Shown: positions 23,196 through 36,538, counted from the first letter of the stretch. The stretch is 64,000 nt of DNA from Hansfordia pulvinata (GCA_006538405.1 BJKQ01000013.1:434001-498000); one strand, 5' to 3'. Made by a program: numbers and translations. The notes: generated by a model not told the origin, from the sequence alone.

Positions 23196-25981
23196 TGATA
23201 TGGGCGCGAAGCAGCCCGGTATTACACGCTGATCGTGGCCGGGAACTCCATCTTTGAACATACAGATAGACTGAATAGATCCACTAGATGAATAGACAGA
23301 GCTGCAACTCCAAAATCCGGACACGCAGGTTTATCCAAGGTCCATCAAATGCAGGCTTCATCCTGCAGCCGAGATGGTACTGTGCGAATACAGCCAGAGA
23401 AGGACAGCATCGTCGGTCACTTGAGCCTGGAAGCATTTGTTCCAGTATACGTGCCGGCGAAGCGGTCATGGGATCGACTCAGCCTTGCCGTATCGTCGGC
23501 TCAACCCATGGCCTAAATAGACATTGCCGAGCAGTAGCTCTAACAGGAGACTCGACCGGTGAGTACGTGCCACCATCTCGAAGCCCTAAAAGATGCGTAG
23601 ACCTCGCTCACTGCCCGTGCAGCGGCGTGTCGGCGGCGGCGCGGACGCAATCTACGGAAGACGAGGACCCGGGCTCAGGGTCTGGTTTTGTCCTGTCAGC
23701 CCATCTGGGCACTCTGAGTCGGCTCATAGGCAGTGGCAAGTGTGTCGGGCCCGCTGCGCTTCAACCCATGATTTTCCGAGCGTCAACGCGGTGAGACTCA
23801 GCCTGGATCGCCGCTGGGGGGCTGGATCATTAGGTGATGGATATCGCGACGGGGGCTTTCAAAGTTGAACTGGGGCTTTTTCAAGGTATGCATTCCAAGC
23901 AGCCGCAAAGGGCTCGGAGTGGTCTTTAGGCACCTATGTGACTACACTCTCGGGATTTGCCCAGCGAACCTATCAGACCAACTGGGAGAATAGACCTATT
24001 TCGTCGAGAATTTCGAAGGGCTTGACCTCCAAGTCTGCTCCATGCTGGGCCCGCTGTTCGCGGCACGCAAGGAATCGTTCTACGAGGACTGAAGGACCGT
24101 GTTGCGCGGCAATGTAAGATTCTAGGGATGTCGATTGGGTGAGCTCCCCTGCTGAGGTGAGAATGACGATAGCCAGCAGATACCAGCTGGCAGCTGGTTT
24201 CCCGGAGCACGTGCGCAGATTCCTCACCACCAGCCTGGCTGGAAAGCCTCGGCCATAGCGAGCTTGCTGGCGGCAACAACCCCCCTGACCGGACGGACAC
24301 GTCGGCGCCTCGAGCCAGAAGGACATTTCGCGTCTCGGCAGTACGCACCGGAGACGCTGCGAGCGCGCACAATGCCAGTGACAGCTTCGCTGACTCGATA
24401 GCTCTTCGCCCACGTGGAGGACAGCTGGAGAGTGTGTGACCCGCAGGCGGCTTCATGTAGTCGAATCTTGTTTGGCATCCCAAATATGCCACGTTCGTGG
24501 AGACAGAGACATCGAAGAGAGATGACTGGCGGCTCTGGCACATGGTATTCTCATCACAAGTCCACGGCATGTGGCTCCCTACCTACCAGCCGGAGGTGGT
24601 CGTGCATCAGATGCATTGGCACTGGCCCCTGCCCATAGCCGACTTGCCTGGGAGCGCGTAGTCAGCCGTACAGACTTTGTGTATTGTCTGTCGCTCGGAT
24701 GTACCGCGTACCAAGTCGCCAGGCGTGGCCGCTCTTCGTGAAGGGCGAAGCCCAGCTCTACCACACCGGGTCAGGCCGTTTGATCATTGCGTTTTTGCAG
24801 GTCACGGGCATCGTTTTTACAGGTCACGGGCATTAGAGACAGGGACAGAAAGAGATAAGTGCGGGATCGTGGTTATAAATTCAAGCCAGCTCGTAGACTA
24901 CCTCAGTATCTGATCAATGCGCTGCGGCAGATCGACAAAATCGGGATCGTCTTCCGTCTTCCCAGCCCGTCCCGTGGAAATGTAACTTCGGTCTCAAGAC
25001 CAGGAAACAAAGTACATGTACTTGTGTGTAGAGCAGAATGTAAAAAATCTCCAAAGAAATCAATCGCGGAGAAGAGCAAAATAGAAACAGTCAAAAGCCA
25101 ACAATGTCCGCCATGAACTTCGGGGAGTCGAACGAGGCTCCGCTGTGACGTGTTTCGGGCGAAGCATATTGTTGGTTTGGAGGGTTCCCCCGGCAAGATT
25201 TTCCAAGCCCTGTCCTCGGCCGGCGAGCATTCATTGCAGCCAGCATAACGAGAGCGCTGGCTGCTTGGACAAAACGAAAGGCATTCCCATGTCGACACAC
25301 GCCCGTCGGAGACGGAGCGCGGTAGACAAGGGGTAATAGGGCGCGCAGAGGCCAAGAGGCTTACCACTTGCCTGCTGCCCGAAATCGTGGCAACACGAAA
25401 GCATGCAGGTCTCACAAAGTAGATGAATCCAGCCACCCAGGCCCAAAGTGGGGTATCATTGTGAAGGCAAGCCGTTGAAGGTGAGGAGTCGAATATCGAA
25501 AGGATACGGACGTGGGAGGTTCGTGAGCCTGCAGGCGGAGTGGTTGTGTAACGGCAGGGCGTCGTGCCAATGATGTGCAAAGGATTGCCGGCGCATGTCG
25601 GTCGGGCGCTTGTGTTGCCAGAGTCATTGAGACATTATGGAGGGTATCGCAGAAACGCCAAACACTCAACACCGAAAAGATGAAAAAAAGTCAAAAGGGT
25701 ATGTCGCTGTGATGAATGAGGGTGATGCGGGGTATTTTGTGATCGAGATCGCCGTCAACAGATGCATCGTCGGATTCGTTTTCGTCGCATGGGGTTTCGA
25801 GTCGTCCCAGAGTCGAGGGATCGGAAACGCTGGTTTTGACAAATGAAAGGAGTGGCAGGATGTTCGCATCGTAGAATTCGGTCAAGCATGGGTGATGTTG
25901 CACAGAACATCCAACAACATGGCCCCCTAGGACCCAGTCCTCACCAGGACCTCGTCTTCCTCCTGTCGCTCGCGCCGCGGC
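23196..25981. other. Intergenic region, no supported gene
   Basis: About 2.8 kb. No coding bias. One tandem duplication of about 23 bases (two copies of a unit ending CAGGTCACGGGCAT, about 24788-24834). Includes the 3' flank of the wall-protein gene. Confidence 0.5.
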
Positions 25982-26347
25982 TTACATGAAAGCAGCGACG
26001 ACAACACCAGCGACGGCGGCCAGGGCGACGTTAGCGCCGCTAAGAGCAGAGCCGGCGTTGGGCGGGGGCACGCTCGAGGTGGCGGCAGGCGAGCCGGAGC
26101 CGGAGCCGCCGTTGCTGGAGGAAGCCGTCGGGGTGGGATAGAAGCCAGTGCCGGAAGGCATGTAGGTGGCGGTGCCGTTGGTACCGTAGGGAGCGCCGGT
26201 GGCGGAGGAGGCGCGCTCGAGCGTGACGTACTTGGTCATGGTGGTGGTCGAGGTGGAGGTGGTGGAGTAGGTCGTGTCCGAGGTGGTGGTGTCCTCGGCG
26301 AAGGCAACGAGAGGCAGCAGAGCTGCAGCGACGATGGAGAGACGCAT
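25982..26347 (-). CDS. Small Ser/Thr-rich GPI-anchored cell wall or membrane protein, 121 aa
   Basis: Single exon. Signal peptide MRLSIVAAALLPLVAFA, then a Ser/Thr-rich region (many TTS/STT repeats, expected heavy O-glycosylation), a stretch with TMTKYVTLERAS, a Ser/Gly/Pro-rich middle, and a C-terminus with small residues (NAGSALSGAN) followed by a hydrophobic tail ALAAVAGVVVAAFM that ends the protein. Signal peptide plus hydrophobic C-terminal tail after small residues is the pattern for GPI attachment. Product expected at the outer plasma membrane or linked to wall glucan. No enzyme domain seen. Confidence 0.85.
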   Translation of the reverse strand: MRLSIVAAALLPLVAFAEDTTTSDTTYSTTSTSTTTMTKYVTLERASSATGAPYGTNGTATYMPSGTGFYPTPTASSSNGGSGSGSPAATSSVPPPNAGSALSGANVALAAVAGVVVAAFM

Positions 26348-29300
26348 GGTGGTGCGTTGAGTGCTCGGAGTGCGCGAGTGGGTTCGTGTAAGCCGGGGCG
26401 TGTAAGTCAGTCAAGCGGGACTAGCGCTGAGAGAGAATGATCGACGGCGGGTAGGTAGATCTTCGTGATGCGATACGGTCTGGTATGCAGAAAGACGAGT
26501 CGTTCCAACAGAGACAGGCAGAGGAGAGCCGTGGCGAGAGAGCGTTGCAGGCGGCGAAGCCGTGAAAGAGAGAATGAAGAAGAATCGAAGCGGCCGAGGC
26601 CCGAGTAAAGGAGTGTATACTGCCTGGGAGCGTTGCGAAGCGGTGTGGGTGCGAGGCAGAGGAGAGGCACCAGGGCCGTTGGGCGGGGGCGCAAGTGGTT
26701 TTGTAGGTGGGCGGGCTTTGCCAACGAAGCCCTATAGCGAGTTTCAGGTTGATGAGGAGATGGAAAGCGGCGATTGGCGAAGGAAGAGCCCCAGCGCGGG
26801 CGCAGAGGCGGGCGTGGATAAAAAAGGCACGGGAGCGCGCAGGAAGCGGACCAGGAACGAGGGCGGGCGCGGCGACGGCAGGCCTGGCAAAGCGACGCCA
26901 CGATCTTTGGGGATGGGGGGGATCGGACAAGGGCAGGGGCCCGGCCAGGTAGCGCCAGCGTACTGTGGGGCTGCGTCGGACCCTTGCCGAGGGGTTGCAG
27001 GGCCAGATTGGCCGGCCTCGACTGCGCTGGCCAGCGGGGGCTCGCCCAAGAGGCCGGCGCTAGGGCGGCGGGGATCGCCAGCAGAGTACAAAGGGAGGAC
27101 CTGGGCGCATCTGAATGGCCAGAGTGGGATGCGCGGGGGGGCCGTCGCAGCCTATCGAGGGGTCCTGGGATGGCAACCACGTCTCCAGGGGGGGGCCAGG
27201 TAGAGGCACTTGCGGCGTGCTGTTCGAGAGAGGGTGTCGGCAAGTAGAGGGACAGGGAAGCCGCGCATTGCGACAGGTGCCCTTCTCGAGGGTGCTTTAA
27301 CCGGCACACTTGATTGGACACAAAGGCACCTGACGGGGCAGAACATTCAATATCGTGGGCGCATGTGCCTTGCTTGCATGGTCCCGTCCCCGTCACCTGC
27401 GCCAGCGCGCCCATCGCAGTATGCCAATGTATTGTTTTCGGTGCACATTGTGAAATATTCACTGGCACCAGCAGCAAGAAAGTCAGCTGCTCTCCTCTCT
27501 CTCTCCTTCTTCTGGATGCTGGTCGGTAGAATCCCACCACATCTGGGTGCCTGACTAAGAGCAGCAGAGTGGCAAAAACACCCCAGAATAACCGCGAGCG
27601 CCAGTCTCAGGTGGCAACGGTCGGCTTGGGAAGCAATCCTGCCCCATCCTCGCGACCCCGACTGTCCCCAGCTTCACAAATGGACGATCTGGGCTGCATC
27701 CGGCACCTCGCCCCCATCCTAAATTGCATAATTTTATCAACGACGGGGTCGCGATGTAGTGCTGGCGTTCCATTGGCTGCACAGCCGGGAGGGGGTCTTG
27801 GTTGTGCGCTAATAATCTTATTCTTTCTCTGCCTCTTCCACGCATTCGAGTACTGGAGGGCTTTTCCGCTCGGCCACCTAGCGCAGATGCAAGCCAGCAG
27901 GTACTTCGCTCCCAGCCGGGCACCTACCGACGCCGCGGCTCTTTGTTCCTGCGTCTTTGTCGCCCCTCGATACCGTCCTGTACCTGACGCTAGCCTTGAT
28001 TCGGACAAATTGCCCGGTTTCAGGCTAGCGGGCTGGTGGGCTACCCGAGTACTCGTACTCCTGCGAGTACCTACACGTGCGTCGGACGCGGGCACGAAAA
28101 CTATACCACCAACGTAAATTACCGCGCGCAACCCAATATCCCCAGCCTCAGCTTCAGGCCGTCCCGACGTGGCACTCGGTCGCCCACCCAATCACTCCAT
28201 GCGGAGTGTTGAAGCATGTTTCTGTCACTCGGCTCTCTTGAGCCACACATGATTACTCTCACTCATACTCCAACAGGCCCGCTCGGTTTTCTTGCAGCCT
28301 CACCGACTCGCGCAAACCCGCGCAGCGAGCGCCCCGTTCACTCACACACTAGGGATGCCTTGCCTCCTCCCATCCGGCCATACTGGGGGATGGTGTCTGG
28401 GCGCACATGGAGGAGAGCCCTGGCGCCGGGTCAACTTACCGAGCCAGAGACGTAGGCAGGCGTCCGGGCGCACTCGCGAAGTGGTGAGATGCCCATCCCA
28501 GCTGACTGCCCATCACTCATCATCCATGTTTGCGAGCCAGGAACCTGGCCAAGCTTCTCCCACTCGCCACTCTTCGGCTCCTTGCGACTGGACGACCCGT
28601 GAAGCTGCGGCGCAGAGCCTTTGCCACTCCCCGCGGCCCGGTACCTGGCAGGAGCCCTGGCTCCTTTGGTCCTCACGGCTCAGAGGCAAGGCTAAACGGG
28701 GAAACAGTTCGACGATCCTCCACTCGCCCTGCCCACCCTCTGTAGCCTGTCGCCTCGCTTCGACCTGACCGATGGGAAAAAAGAATGCCTCCGCCGCGAC
28801 CAGAAGCGTGATCAGGCACCGCGCCCCTCTCCAGCTCGGCAGGACGTGGCACCACCCAGGGCGCCGCCAACGCAGCGCGGCGCCGAGCTGAGTGACCCCG
28901 CTGTCAGGCACACATACCGCTGCTTCTGTCTGCAAGCCCGATGCTTCTGTCTGCAAGCCAGACCGCCGCTCGCGACGCTGCCACGGCGACCTGACTCTTC
29001 CACTTCTTGTCCGACCGGCGCACGGGTGCGAGGAACACGCCGCGGGGCACATAGCCCACAAGCATAATGTCCCTTGGCAGAGTCTGCAGAGTACTCGCAG
29101 TACAACCTGCAGCTTGGCCAGAAGCCAGTCGCCTCTTCCGAGCCCATGGCGGACCCTACAAGGACGGGCCAGCCGATCGTGCCCCGGTGCCGTCCAATAT
29201 TTGACAACACCTGCATGCAGGCGCATTGCCTTATCATTACGTGTCCTGGGCGCCGCCCATATGCCCAACCCGTCGAGCAGCGCCACGACCTTGTTCGCCT

Positions 29301-32300
29301 CCTTCGCCCTGCCGGAATCGCACCCGTCGGCGCCTTGCGCCGCTGGCCTGATGTCGAAATCAATAGAAGCCAGGCACGGGGTAGTTAGCGGCGGTGGACT
29401 CACGCGCCGCCCGTTCGATTTTACTTAAGAGTAATCAGGTGGGCGGATCCGCAGCGGTAGCACGCACGGGTGTTCGCGGCCGCAGTCGTCGCCGCGGCGA
29501 TCGGCGCCCCACGGCCACGCGATGGGCACGGCTGAGACGGTGCCTGAGTCACCAGTGTGTGGTCTTGTTCCCTTCGGCCCCTTGCGTTTGGCGCGCTGTT
29601 TTTCCCAGTTGCCATCGACACGGCCGTTGAGAGCAGCGTCTATTAGCTGCCTGCTAAAAAACCAGGCGCTTGATCGCGCACGGCCCAGCGGTCTCGACCA
29701 GGCTGGCGTCCCAGTTCGCGAGCGCTTCACATTCTCGGCCTGAACCTGCACAACCCGGCAACCCGACTCTTGCCAGCACCCGAAGACACGGCGACTGTAG
29801 ACACGAAATGAAGCGGGCGTCAATCCTAATCAGGCCCTGATAAAGCCCCAAGCCATGCGACCGGCTTTCTTTCGAGACCTGCCCAATCCTGCTGGTCTGT
29901 GTGAGTGCTCATCCTCGGTTGACGAGCCGAGTGTGGACGCACGCGCCGCGCTCCCTGTCTGCGATCTTCACGGACCCTTGCGCACGTCTTGTGGGCGGAC
30001 TACGAGTACCCGCATGCGCGCTCCTCTCTACGAGTATCGATCTTGAGCGCGCGCCGTCATCGCCGTGAAGCGTGAAGGAGTACGGCTGAACGGCCCTGGG
30101 GCCAAGGGCTGTCTTTTACGCAACCAATTTGACGGGCTCACGGCGCGAGCTGCGCCAATGGCGCTCACTCAGGTCTGGTGTCGTCGGCGCATGAGCTGAC
30201 CATGCAAGGCGCTCGAGCGATTGCGAGACACGCAGAGAACAATGAGAGCCTATCCCCCCTGGCCCGCCTCGACTTGCTCGCATCAGCGACCATGCGCCGA
30301 CAACATCCAGGGCCTACGCTGGGCGGCGCGCAAGACCGCGGGGTCATCTCTTCATCATCACCACACTCGCCATCCTTCTCCTCGCGCTAACTAGCAAGTC
30401 GCAAATGAGACCATGCGCGGGGCCACCGCGCCGCGATACCCCATCTGCTTGGCTCTGCAGAAGGCAGCTCAATACTCGTAAATGAGTTTGTTGCACAGAC
30501 GGGGAGCGCGTTGGAGTCGGATCCCTGCCACCCACCACCCCCTCTTCCCACGCGAACACTTCTGCTCTATCCCCCATCCCCGCGACCCGGCCTCATCTCT
30601 TTGTGGCCGACTAGCGGGAGGGGCTAGCAAGTTAGCCGGGTCCTGGCTTCGGGTGGTGATTTATGGCTGGCTGATGGCTCATGATAGTTTGCCTTCCTTG
30701 TCTTGCATGCTCAAAGAACCACATGCTGTTTGCAGGTCCTTCGAGTGGGTGCGTCGACCCCGTCGCACAAGAGGGGGGAAACGGCAGGTGATTGTGCTGT
30801 TATTGCAAGGGCGAAAGGGGGTAGGCCCAAGCAAGATAGGGGAGAAGGTCATCATCGAGCGACTTCCAAGCTCAGGTGTCGATCTCCTGAGGTCGGGAGC
30901 TGTACCCGTCGAAGCGACCCTCGTCACATTGACTGGTCCGGTTGCCAACCTGCAACGACACCGGCGTCCCCTGCGGTTTCTGCCGACGTTTGCAGTCCCG
31001 CCCTGCCTGCTTGGCGCGTCTCCTGCCCTCCCGCATGACCATGTTTTGTGTAACAGACACGACGGTCGTGGCAAATGGGCAGAGGGCAGCGCCAGAGGCT
31101 TGTGTGACGAGGCTGAGTAGCCTGGACGAAAGATCTCGTCATGCCCACGTGCTCGCAAACGCACAACAGGCGCGTGGAGGGAACGGAGAAAATCCCGAAT
31201 TTTCCCGGTCGGTCACCGCGTGTCCTGGTTTCACGTACGACGGAGCCTGCAACTCGTGTGCGCCAGGGTTTGACCTCGTCGTCGGGCTTGACGGGGACCC
31301 ATTTCTCTTTTCTCTGTTTCGTTTCCTTCATGTCGCACGGCATGGATACACTATACTGTCCAAGCCACAGTTGCTGGCTGGTCTGCTTTCTACGAGCTCA
31401 CAGGGCTTCCTCGGTCGGACCCCGGGTGCGGTGCGGCCAGGAGTCGGCACACGGCGAGCTTCGAACGGCAAACGCAAGCGAGTCGAGGGGTGCTTCGCCG
31501 TGGCTGCCAGTCCCGGGCATCAACGACTCCCGCCGCCGATGCCGGCGTCCCGGGGAGTGCCTTCGAGATGCCGTCCGTACGGTCGCGCCGGCTGCGGCGA
31601 TTCGCAACGAGACGAGCGCGTCGACTGTGGCGGGCCAGGCACGCATGCCATGAGCTTTGCATTCGTGAGTATCACACTTTAGCTCGACGCAACAGACTGC
31701 ACTCTTCGGGGTTGGGGACAGTGGCAGTACTGCCAAGTGGACGGTGAGCGGGCTGCTGTAAAAGCCTGTTGCAGAGTCCCGACCAGCCCGCCAATGGAAA
31801 GAGGACGAAGCTTGAAGGGCTTCTGGTAGCTGCGAAGCCGGGCGGGCTTTCTTGTTCCGCCCTGGTTCGCCCTGTTCTTTAACCGGCCTCACTCCCGAAC
31901 CGCTTGAGGTGAGAGGCCGGCTGTCAGTACCTCGCACTGGTGAAAACAGATTGCCAGCTTCTAGCCTACACCCGACGCATCGTTTCTGGCGGATTAGGAC
32001 CTTCTGGATCCTCAGCTTGTGTGTTACACCACAGCTTTGAGGCGGAGTGGTCGGTCGAGGGCCGCCCCGGAATGGACCGGCATTTGCCATGCTGCATGGA
32101 AGGAGTAGCCGCCAACCGACGGTTGCAGGTCTACTTCGTGACGACGTATTTCCACTTCGGTCCTCATCCTCGTTAGATTGTAAAGGATGGTTGCAGCGCG
32201 AACGCAGCATCAAGGCAATGCACCCCGCGCATCCCCCGCCATTTTTGGTGAGTAGGTACGTTGTTGCAGACAAGAGCTGTGATCCTCAAAGTTGTGACCC

Positions 32301-33077
32301 AGAGTTTCGTCTGCTGCCTGTGTGTTTTGCATGTTGTTCAATGTCCTAGTGAGCTCTGGAGATGGGATCAAGTTGGCGAGGCCATTCCGAATAGCGCAAG
32401 TTGTCAATCTGATAGAATAGGTCGATATCACGCCCACATTAGGTACTGTAAATGAGGAGTCATCTCTGGAAATTCGGGGAGAGAGGACCAGTTTTATTTC
32501 GATGAAGCTTCCGGTTCCCGACTTTCCATACAGCCCCATTACGACCTCGACAGAATGACTGTCCCCATCAAAAACGGGCGACCGTCCCGCTCTTCACACA
32601 GCGTTGCATTACGGAGAGACTTCCGGCTATGTAACGACGCAGGTATGATCGATGAGGGGGGGCAGAAGCAGTCACAATGGTAACAGCGGAATCGGCGACA
32701 GTGTGCTCTACGGCGGCGGTTTGTGAGGGAGACGTGGGATGGGCCACCGCCCGCGTGACACGACAGGCATGCAAGGAGCCCGCGTTCCCACACCTCATGC
32801 ACGTCACGTCCCGCATGTCAGAGATCCACGGACGTGGGAGAGGGGAATTCGAAATGCGCCGGCGAGCTGCGGGGGCAAGGAGACACAGACAGCAGCAAGC
32901 TATGGCTGGGCTTTCCCGCGTCGTCGGATTTTCCCTATGCCGTTTGGAAACCTCACACAAGTAGAAAGGTTCCTAGCAGTTTCTGGCAGGTGTCACAAAT
33001 CACGTAATATTGTATAAGCTCATCAGAGAACACGTACATTCGAGAGCAGTGGCTGCTACTCGACTCTCTCGGCCGTC
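26348..33077. other. 6.7-kb gene desert
   Basis: No gene is supported. Several long open frames exist on both strands (for example 27540-26407 and 29403-28513 on minus, 26562-27203 on plus), but their translations look like random GC-rich sequence, overlap each other and show no recognised motif. The left part is the promoter of the wall-protein gene. A 20-base unit is tandemly duplicated near 28919-28960. CGAGTAC-type words occur at 28046-28070 and 30001-30038. Confidence 0.5.
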
Positions 33078-34420
33078 TCACTCGTCCAGCTTGAGGAGCT
33101 TGAAGGCGTTGCCGCGCCGCAGGGCCGCCACGTCCCGCTTTCCGTCGTCCAGCGAGTCCATTCACCTGGCGCCGTCGTCGAGGGACCTGAACGGGTAGTC
33201 GACCGAGTAGAGTATGCGGCCGGGGCCCATCAGGGAGGTGTGGAAGTCGAGTAGGGGCGTCCAGAAGTTGCCCGTCGTGGTCTCGTGGATGTTGGTCTGC
33301 CAGTACGAAGAGAGCTTCCTCTTCGTGCGGAGCCCGTCCTATCTCTTCGTCTCAAGCACTGGGCGGGTCGAATCGTTGTCAGTGGTCCATTTCTCCAGGG
33401 CAGCTGACTTGAGGGCCTGGCGATGCCTACTGTTGTATATGCGCCAGAAGCCGCTTGGGATTCTCTCGCCCATTTGGCCGGCGACGATTAGGACATTGGG
33501 AAAGCGACTGCGTGAGAGAGGGGGCAAGGTCAGCTCAACACAGACAACGCTCGACAAGAGTAGAAACCACAACGACCGCATCTTGAGAGATGAAAAACAA
33601 AGAAATCCTGCACAGCCCTGTGCAAGATCCAACCACTCACTCAAAGACGCGCGTTGGTGCAGAGCCCGATGCTGTGGCTCGAGAGCTGGACGGCGAACTG
33701 CTGCAACGAGCGCGGCTCCCACTGGGCGTGCGCGTACTCCTGCTTCTTCATGTTGTCCGAGGGCGCCGACATGTGCAAGTACACGGGCACGTCAAGCGCC
33801 TCCACCTCTCTCCAGAACGGGTCGAAGTACAGGAGCGTCTCTGCAAGCGACGAGCGATGTGTCAGTCGGGCTAGTCAGTCCTTTTCTTCCGCTTCCGCGT
33901 CTCGAAGAAAATAAAGAGCGTAGACGAGAAGAGGTAGGAGGGGAAAACGACACTGCAGGCAGTCAGACGAGCAACGAGTCACCATGTAGTCGACGCCCGC
34001 GGCGTCCATGCACAGCGCGCGCGCGATCCGCTGCCCGGTGATGTCGAGCAGCTTCGCGGCGGTGCTGTGCGGGATCCTTCCTGGCCCCGGCTTCGCCTTG
34101 TTGGCGCGGCGGCAGGTGGGGAAGCCGTGTCAGCTTTCTCACGGTCTGCTCTTCGATGTCGAGGAGCGCCGGCGCGACGACGGCGGCTGTCTGTTGCCAG
34201 GGAGGGGCAAAGCACAGACTGTTTCTCGCCCAGCTCCGGGTTAGGGCGGGCTGAACGCCTCCTCGAAGATGACGGTGCCCCTGCTCGTGTTGCTCCGTCT
34301 CTTGACCAGCGCGGGAAGACCGCCGGCGCCGGCCACGACGAGGGGCTTGGAGTAGCTTCTTGGTGGCGACTTGCGACTTGACGCGGGAGTTGACGATGCA
34401 GGCCCGGGACATGGACCTCT
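33078..34420 (-). pseudogene. Decayed amidohydrolase-2 / salicylate- or resorcylate-type decarboxylase
   Basis: Homology is clear in pieces read on the minus strand: TVIFEEAFSPP (N-terminal metal-site Glu of the ACMSD/gamma-resorcylate decarboxylase group), AAKLLDITGQRIARALCMDA, TLLYFDPFWREVEALDVPVY, FPNVLIVAGQMGERIP, SSYWQTNIHETTTGNFW, GPGRILYSVDYPFRSL (active-site Asp) and AFKLLKLDE at the end. Breaks: a stop right after the first block (TAA near 34249); about 70 residues expected between the second and third blocks are missing; a frame change near 33630; and TGA at about 33161 where relatives have Trp, about 20 codons before the natural stop at 33078. Several introns can still be seen (for example GTGAGT about 33629 to CGCAG about 33508). 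Family members act on small aromatic acids. Several independent lesions make loss of function likely. Confidence 0.65.
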
Positions 34421-36538
34421 TATAACTCAACGAATGCACCGTGATCAACACAGATCTGCTCGGCGGTCGCCTCTGATGGCCGTGTGAAGATGTCGGCGAC
34501 CAGCCCTCTTGGCACCATCCTTTGCCAGCCCGGCTGATGGTTCTCGCAAGCACTGCCGGCCACCGCATCAGAGCAGAGGCGAGGCTGCCGAGACTGGCAA
34601 TCTGTCTGTGTAGACACAGAAGCTACTGCTAGTTTAAGCTGCTTGGGCAGAGCTTGGCGATACACAAACAAGCTGTCGACGCCGTGGGTGGGCGAGTTCC
34701 TGACGAGCCTCTCGCGGTTCAACTCGCCCTTCAACCGGGGCTGGAGCTGTTGCAGATGGCAAGCATAATTGTCTTCCCTCATGTAGTCACATACCGTCGG
34801 GCTCTAGTTAGGCAAGTTAATATGCATTGGGAGGTGTCTACGTTGCCTGGCCTGGCCTGGCCTGAACCATGTGTCCATGTGCCATTGTGGCCGCAGGATC
34901 GTTACCCACTTTGGCCGTCAACAGCAAAGGTCGGGGCACGCTGTCTACCATTGCGCCTTGAACATGATCGCTGTGGTTGTGGCTGTGCGCCCTTCCTCAA
35001 CAAACCGTGTCATAACGCGGTGACAGCGGACACACGCTTTTGTTACCCGAGCCCCGTCTCCGCCGGACACAAAAGCCAGACCCGCTCTCGAAACATTCAA
35101 GGACGTATGGGACGTCACTGTCGCTGCGTGCCCGGCGGGGCGGCGGCCGCCAGGCTCGTCCAACGACAAACACTCTCGCCGCCGCCTCTGATGATGACTC
35201 TTCGATCAGGGGCAAGTCAAGGGCATGGAGTGCCGAGGAGCACTACCTGCCTCAGTGTGTCGTTCGGTCTGAACTACAGCCGAAACGGTTTGAGGAAACA
35301 CGAGAAGACCATGCCACAGGCCTGAGAGACTACCTTATGCATGTCTCCCGAACCGGAAGAATGCCTGAGTGTTCAATGTGGTCAAGGGCTTGGCTTGGCT
35401 GTTTGACCATGTGGGAACACACGCGGACGGGGCCCCAGTTGTCCCTCTCCCAAGTCTGAGGGGGTACCATTCACGTACGGCGGTGGACGGGGGTCTTGCA
35501 TGTTGTGGCCTGACCCGTCGAGCAGCTCCGGGGCCGGAATACAGTATTGCAGGCTGTACATTCACCTCACGGAGGCATAAGAACGGCACAATGGCACCCA
35601 CGGCCTCCTTACAGGCCCGCCTCTTACTGGCCGAGCCCGGTGCCCCCCGTTTCTTTCCCACAGACTTGTCCCTTGTCCGACGTCAGAATAACAAGAGTCT
35701 TCGAAAGCAGGCGATCCAGGCCCCGTCCGTCAGGCAGAACAACAGTCACTGTCGCCATGGAACAGACAGGGGAGCTGTCTTCTCACGGGCGAGGCCAGGG
35801 CATTGTCGTGCCCAAACCTCGCACCGATGATTGGTCCCTGGCATGCCTCGAGCTCGTACAACAGTATCTCTTTTCCAATGCCAAGCATCGACTGGGGAGA
35901 CGACAAACAGAAGGCAGTCGTCCCTCGTGAGGTTTGGAGCTGGGCGGGCTGGATAGAAGAGTAGGGGTTTGAAAATCCAGCGTCGATTTGCGGTGTGCAG
36001 GTCTTGTGCAACCATAGCTCGTCGCTACGTAGAGGTAGGGGTGTGCGCTGCTTGGGGCCATCTGCCATGCGTAGACGTCTTTTCCTATTTAAACTGATGT
36101 CCTGACTCCTCCCCTCCTGAAAGTTCAGAGTAGATCACCCCGAACTTCACAAGCCATTCCAGCGCCCATCTTTCCTTGCCCCCTGGTGAACAGCCCAATC
36201 ATCACCATCTTCTTCTTCACCACCTTCATTTTTTCTTTTCAACACAAGCCCAACTTGACGACAGAGTCTAAGCAGTGGATCTTCGCTTGCTGTTGATCTC
36301 CCTGGTCAGCTGCTGAACTTGATCAAACTCCAAAGTCGAAAGTCGAAAGTCGAAGGTCGAAGGTTGAAAGAGTCGAGGTTCGCTCCATGAATTCGCCCAT
36401 CGCCGTGTCTTTCCTAACATTTTGTAGATTTGATAGTGATCTCCCAGTTCGAGCCAATGCCCTATCTGACTTCGTGGCTCAGTATCCCATACACGTCTTC
36501 ATACCCCATCCAAAGCCCTCTGAAAGTCGAACGCAACA
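34421..36538. other. Region between the decayed decarboxylase and the first RRM-like gene
   Basis: On minus, 34790-34650 has a short codon-biased frame (LKGELNRERLVRNSPTHGVD) that may be another decayed exon; I cannot name it. The right part, 36100-36538, is the CT-rich leader of the RRM-like gene and includes a GTCGAAA-type repeat at about 36333-36370. Confidence 0.4.

Noticed and set aside
26407..27540. 377-codon open frame on minus upstream of the wall-protein gene
   Set aside because: Composition looks random, no motif or codon bias, and it overlaps an equally long open frame on plus (26562-27203). High GC leaves few stops, so long chance frames are expected.
28513..29403. 296-codon open frame on minus
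   Set aside because: No recognisable domain, includes the translation of a small tandem duplication, and an opposite-strand frame covers the same interval.
31398..32273. 291-codon open frame on minus
   Set aside because: Cys/Arg/Ser-rich random-looking translation without coding bias; competing frames on plus.
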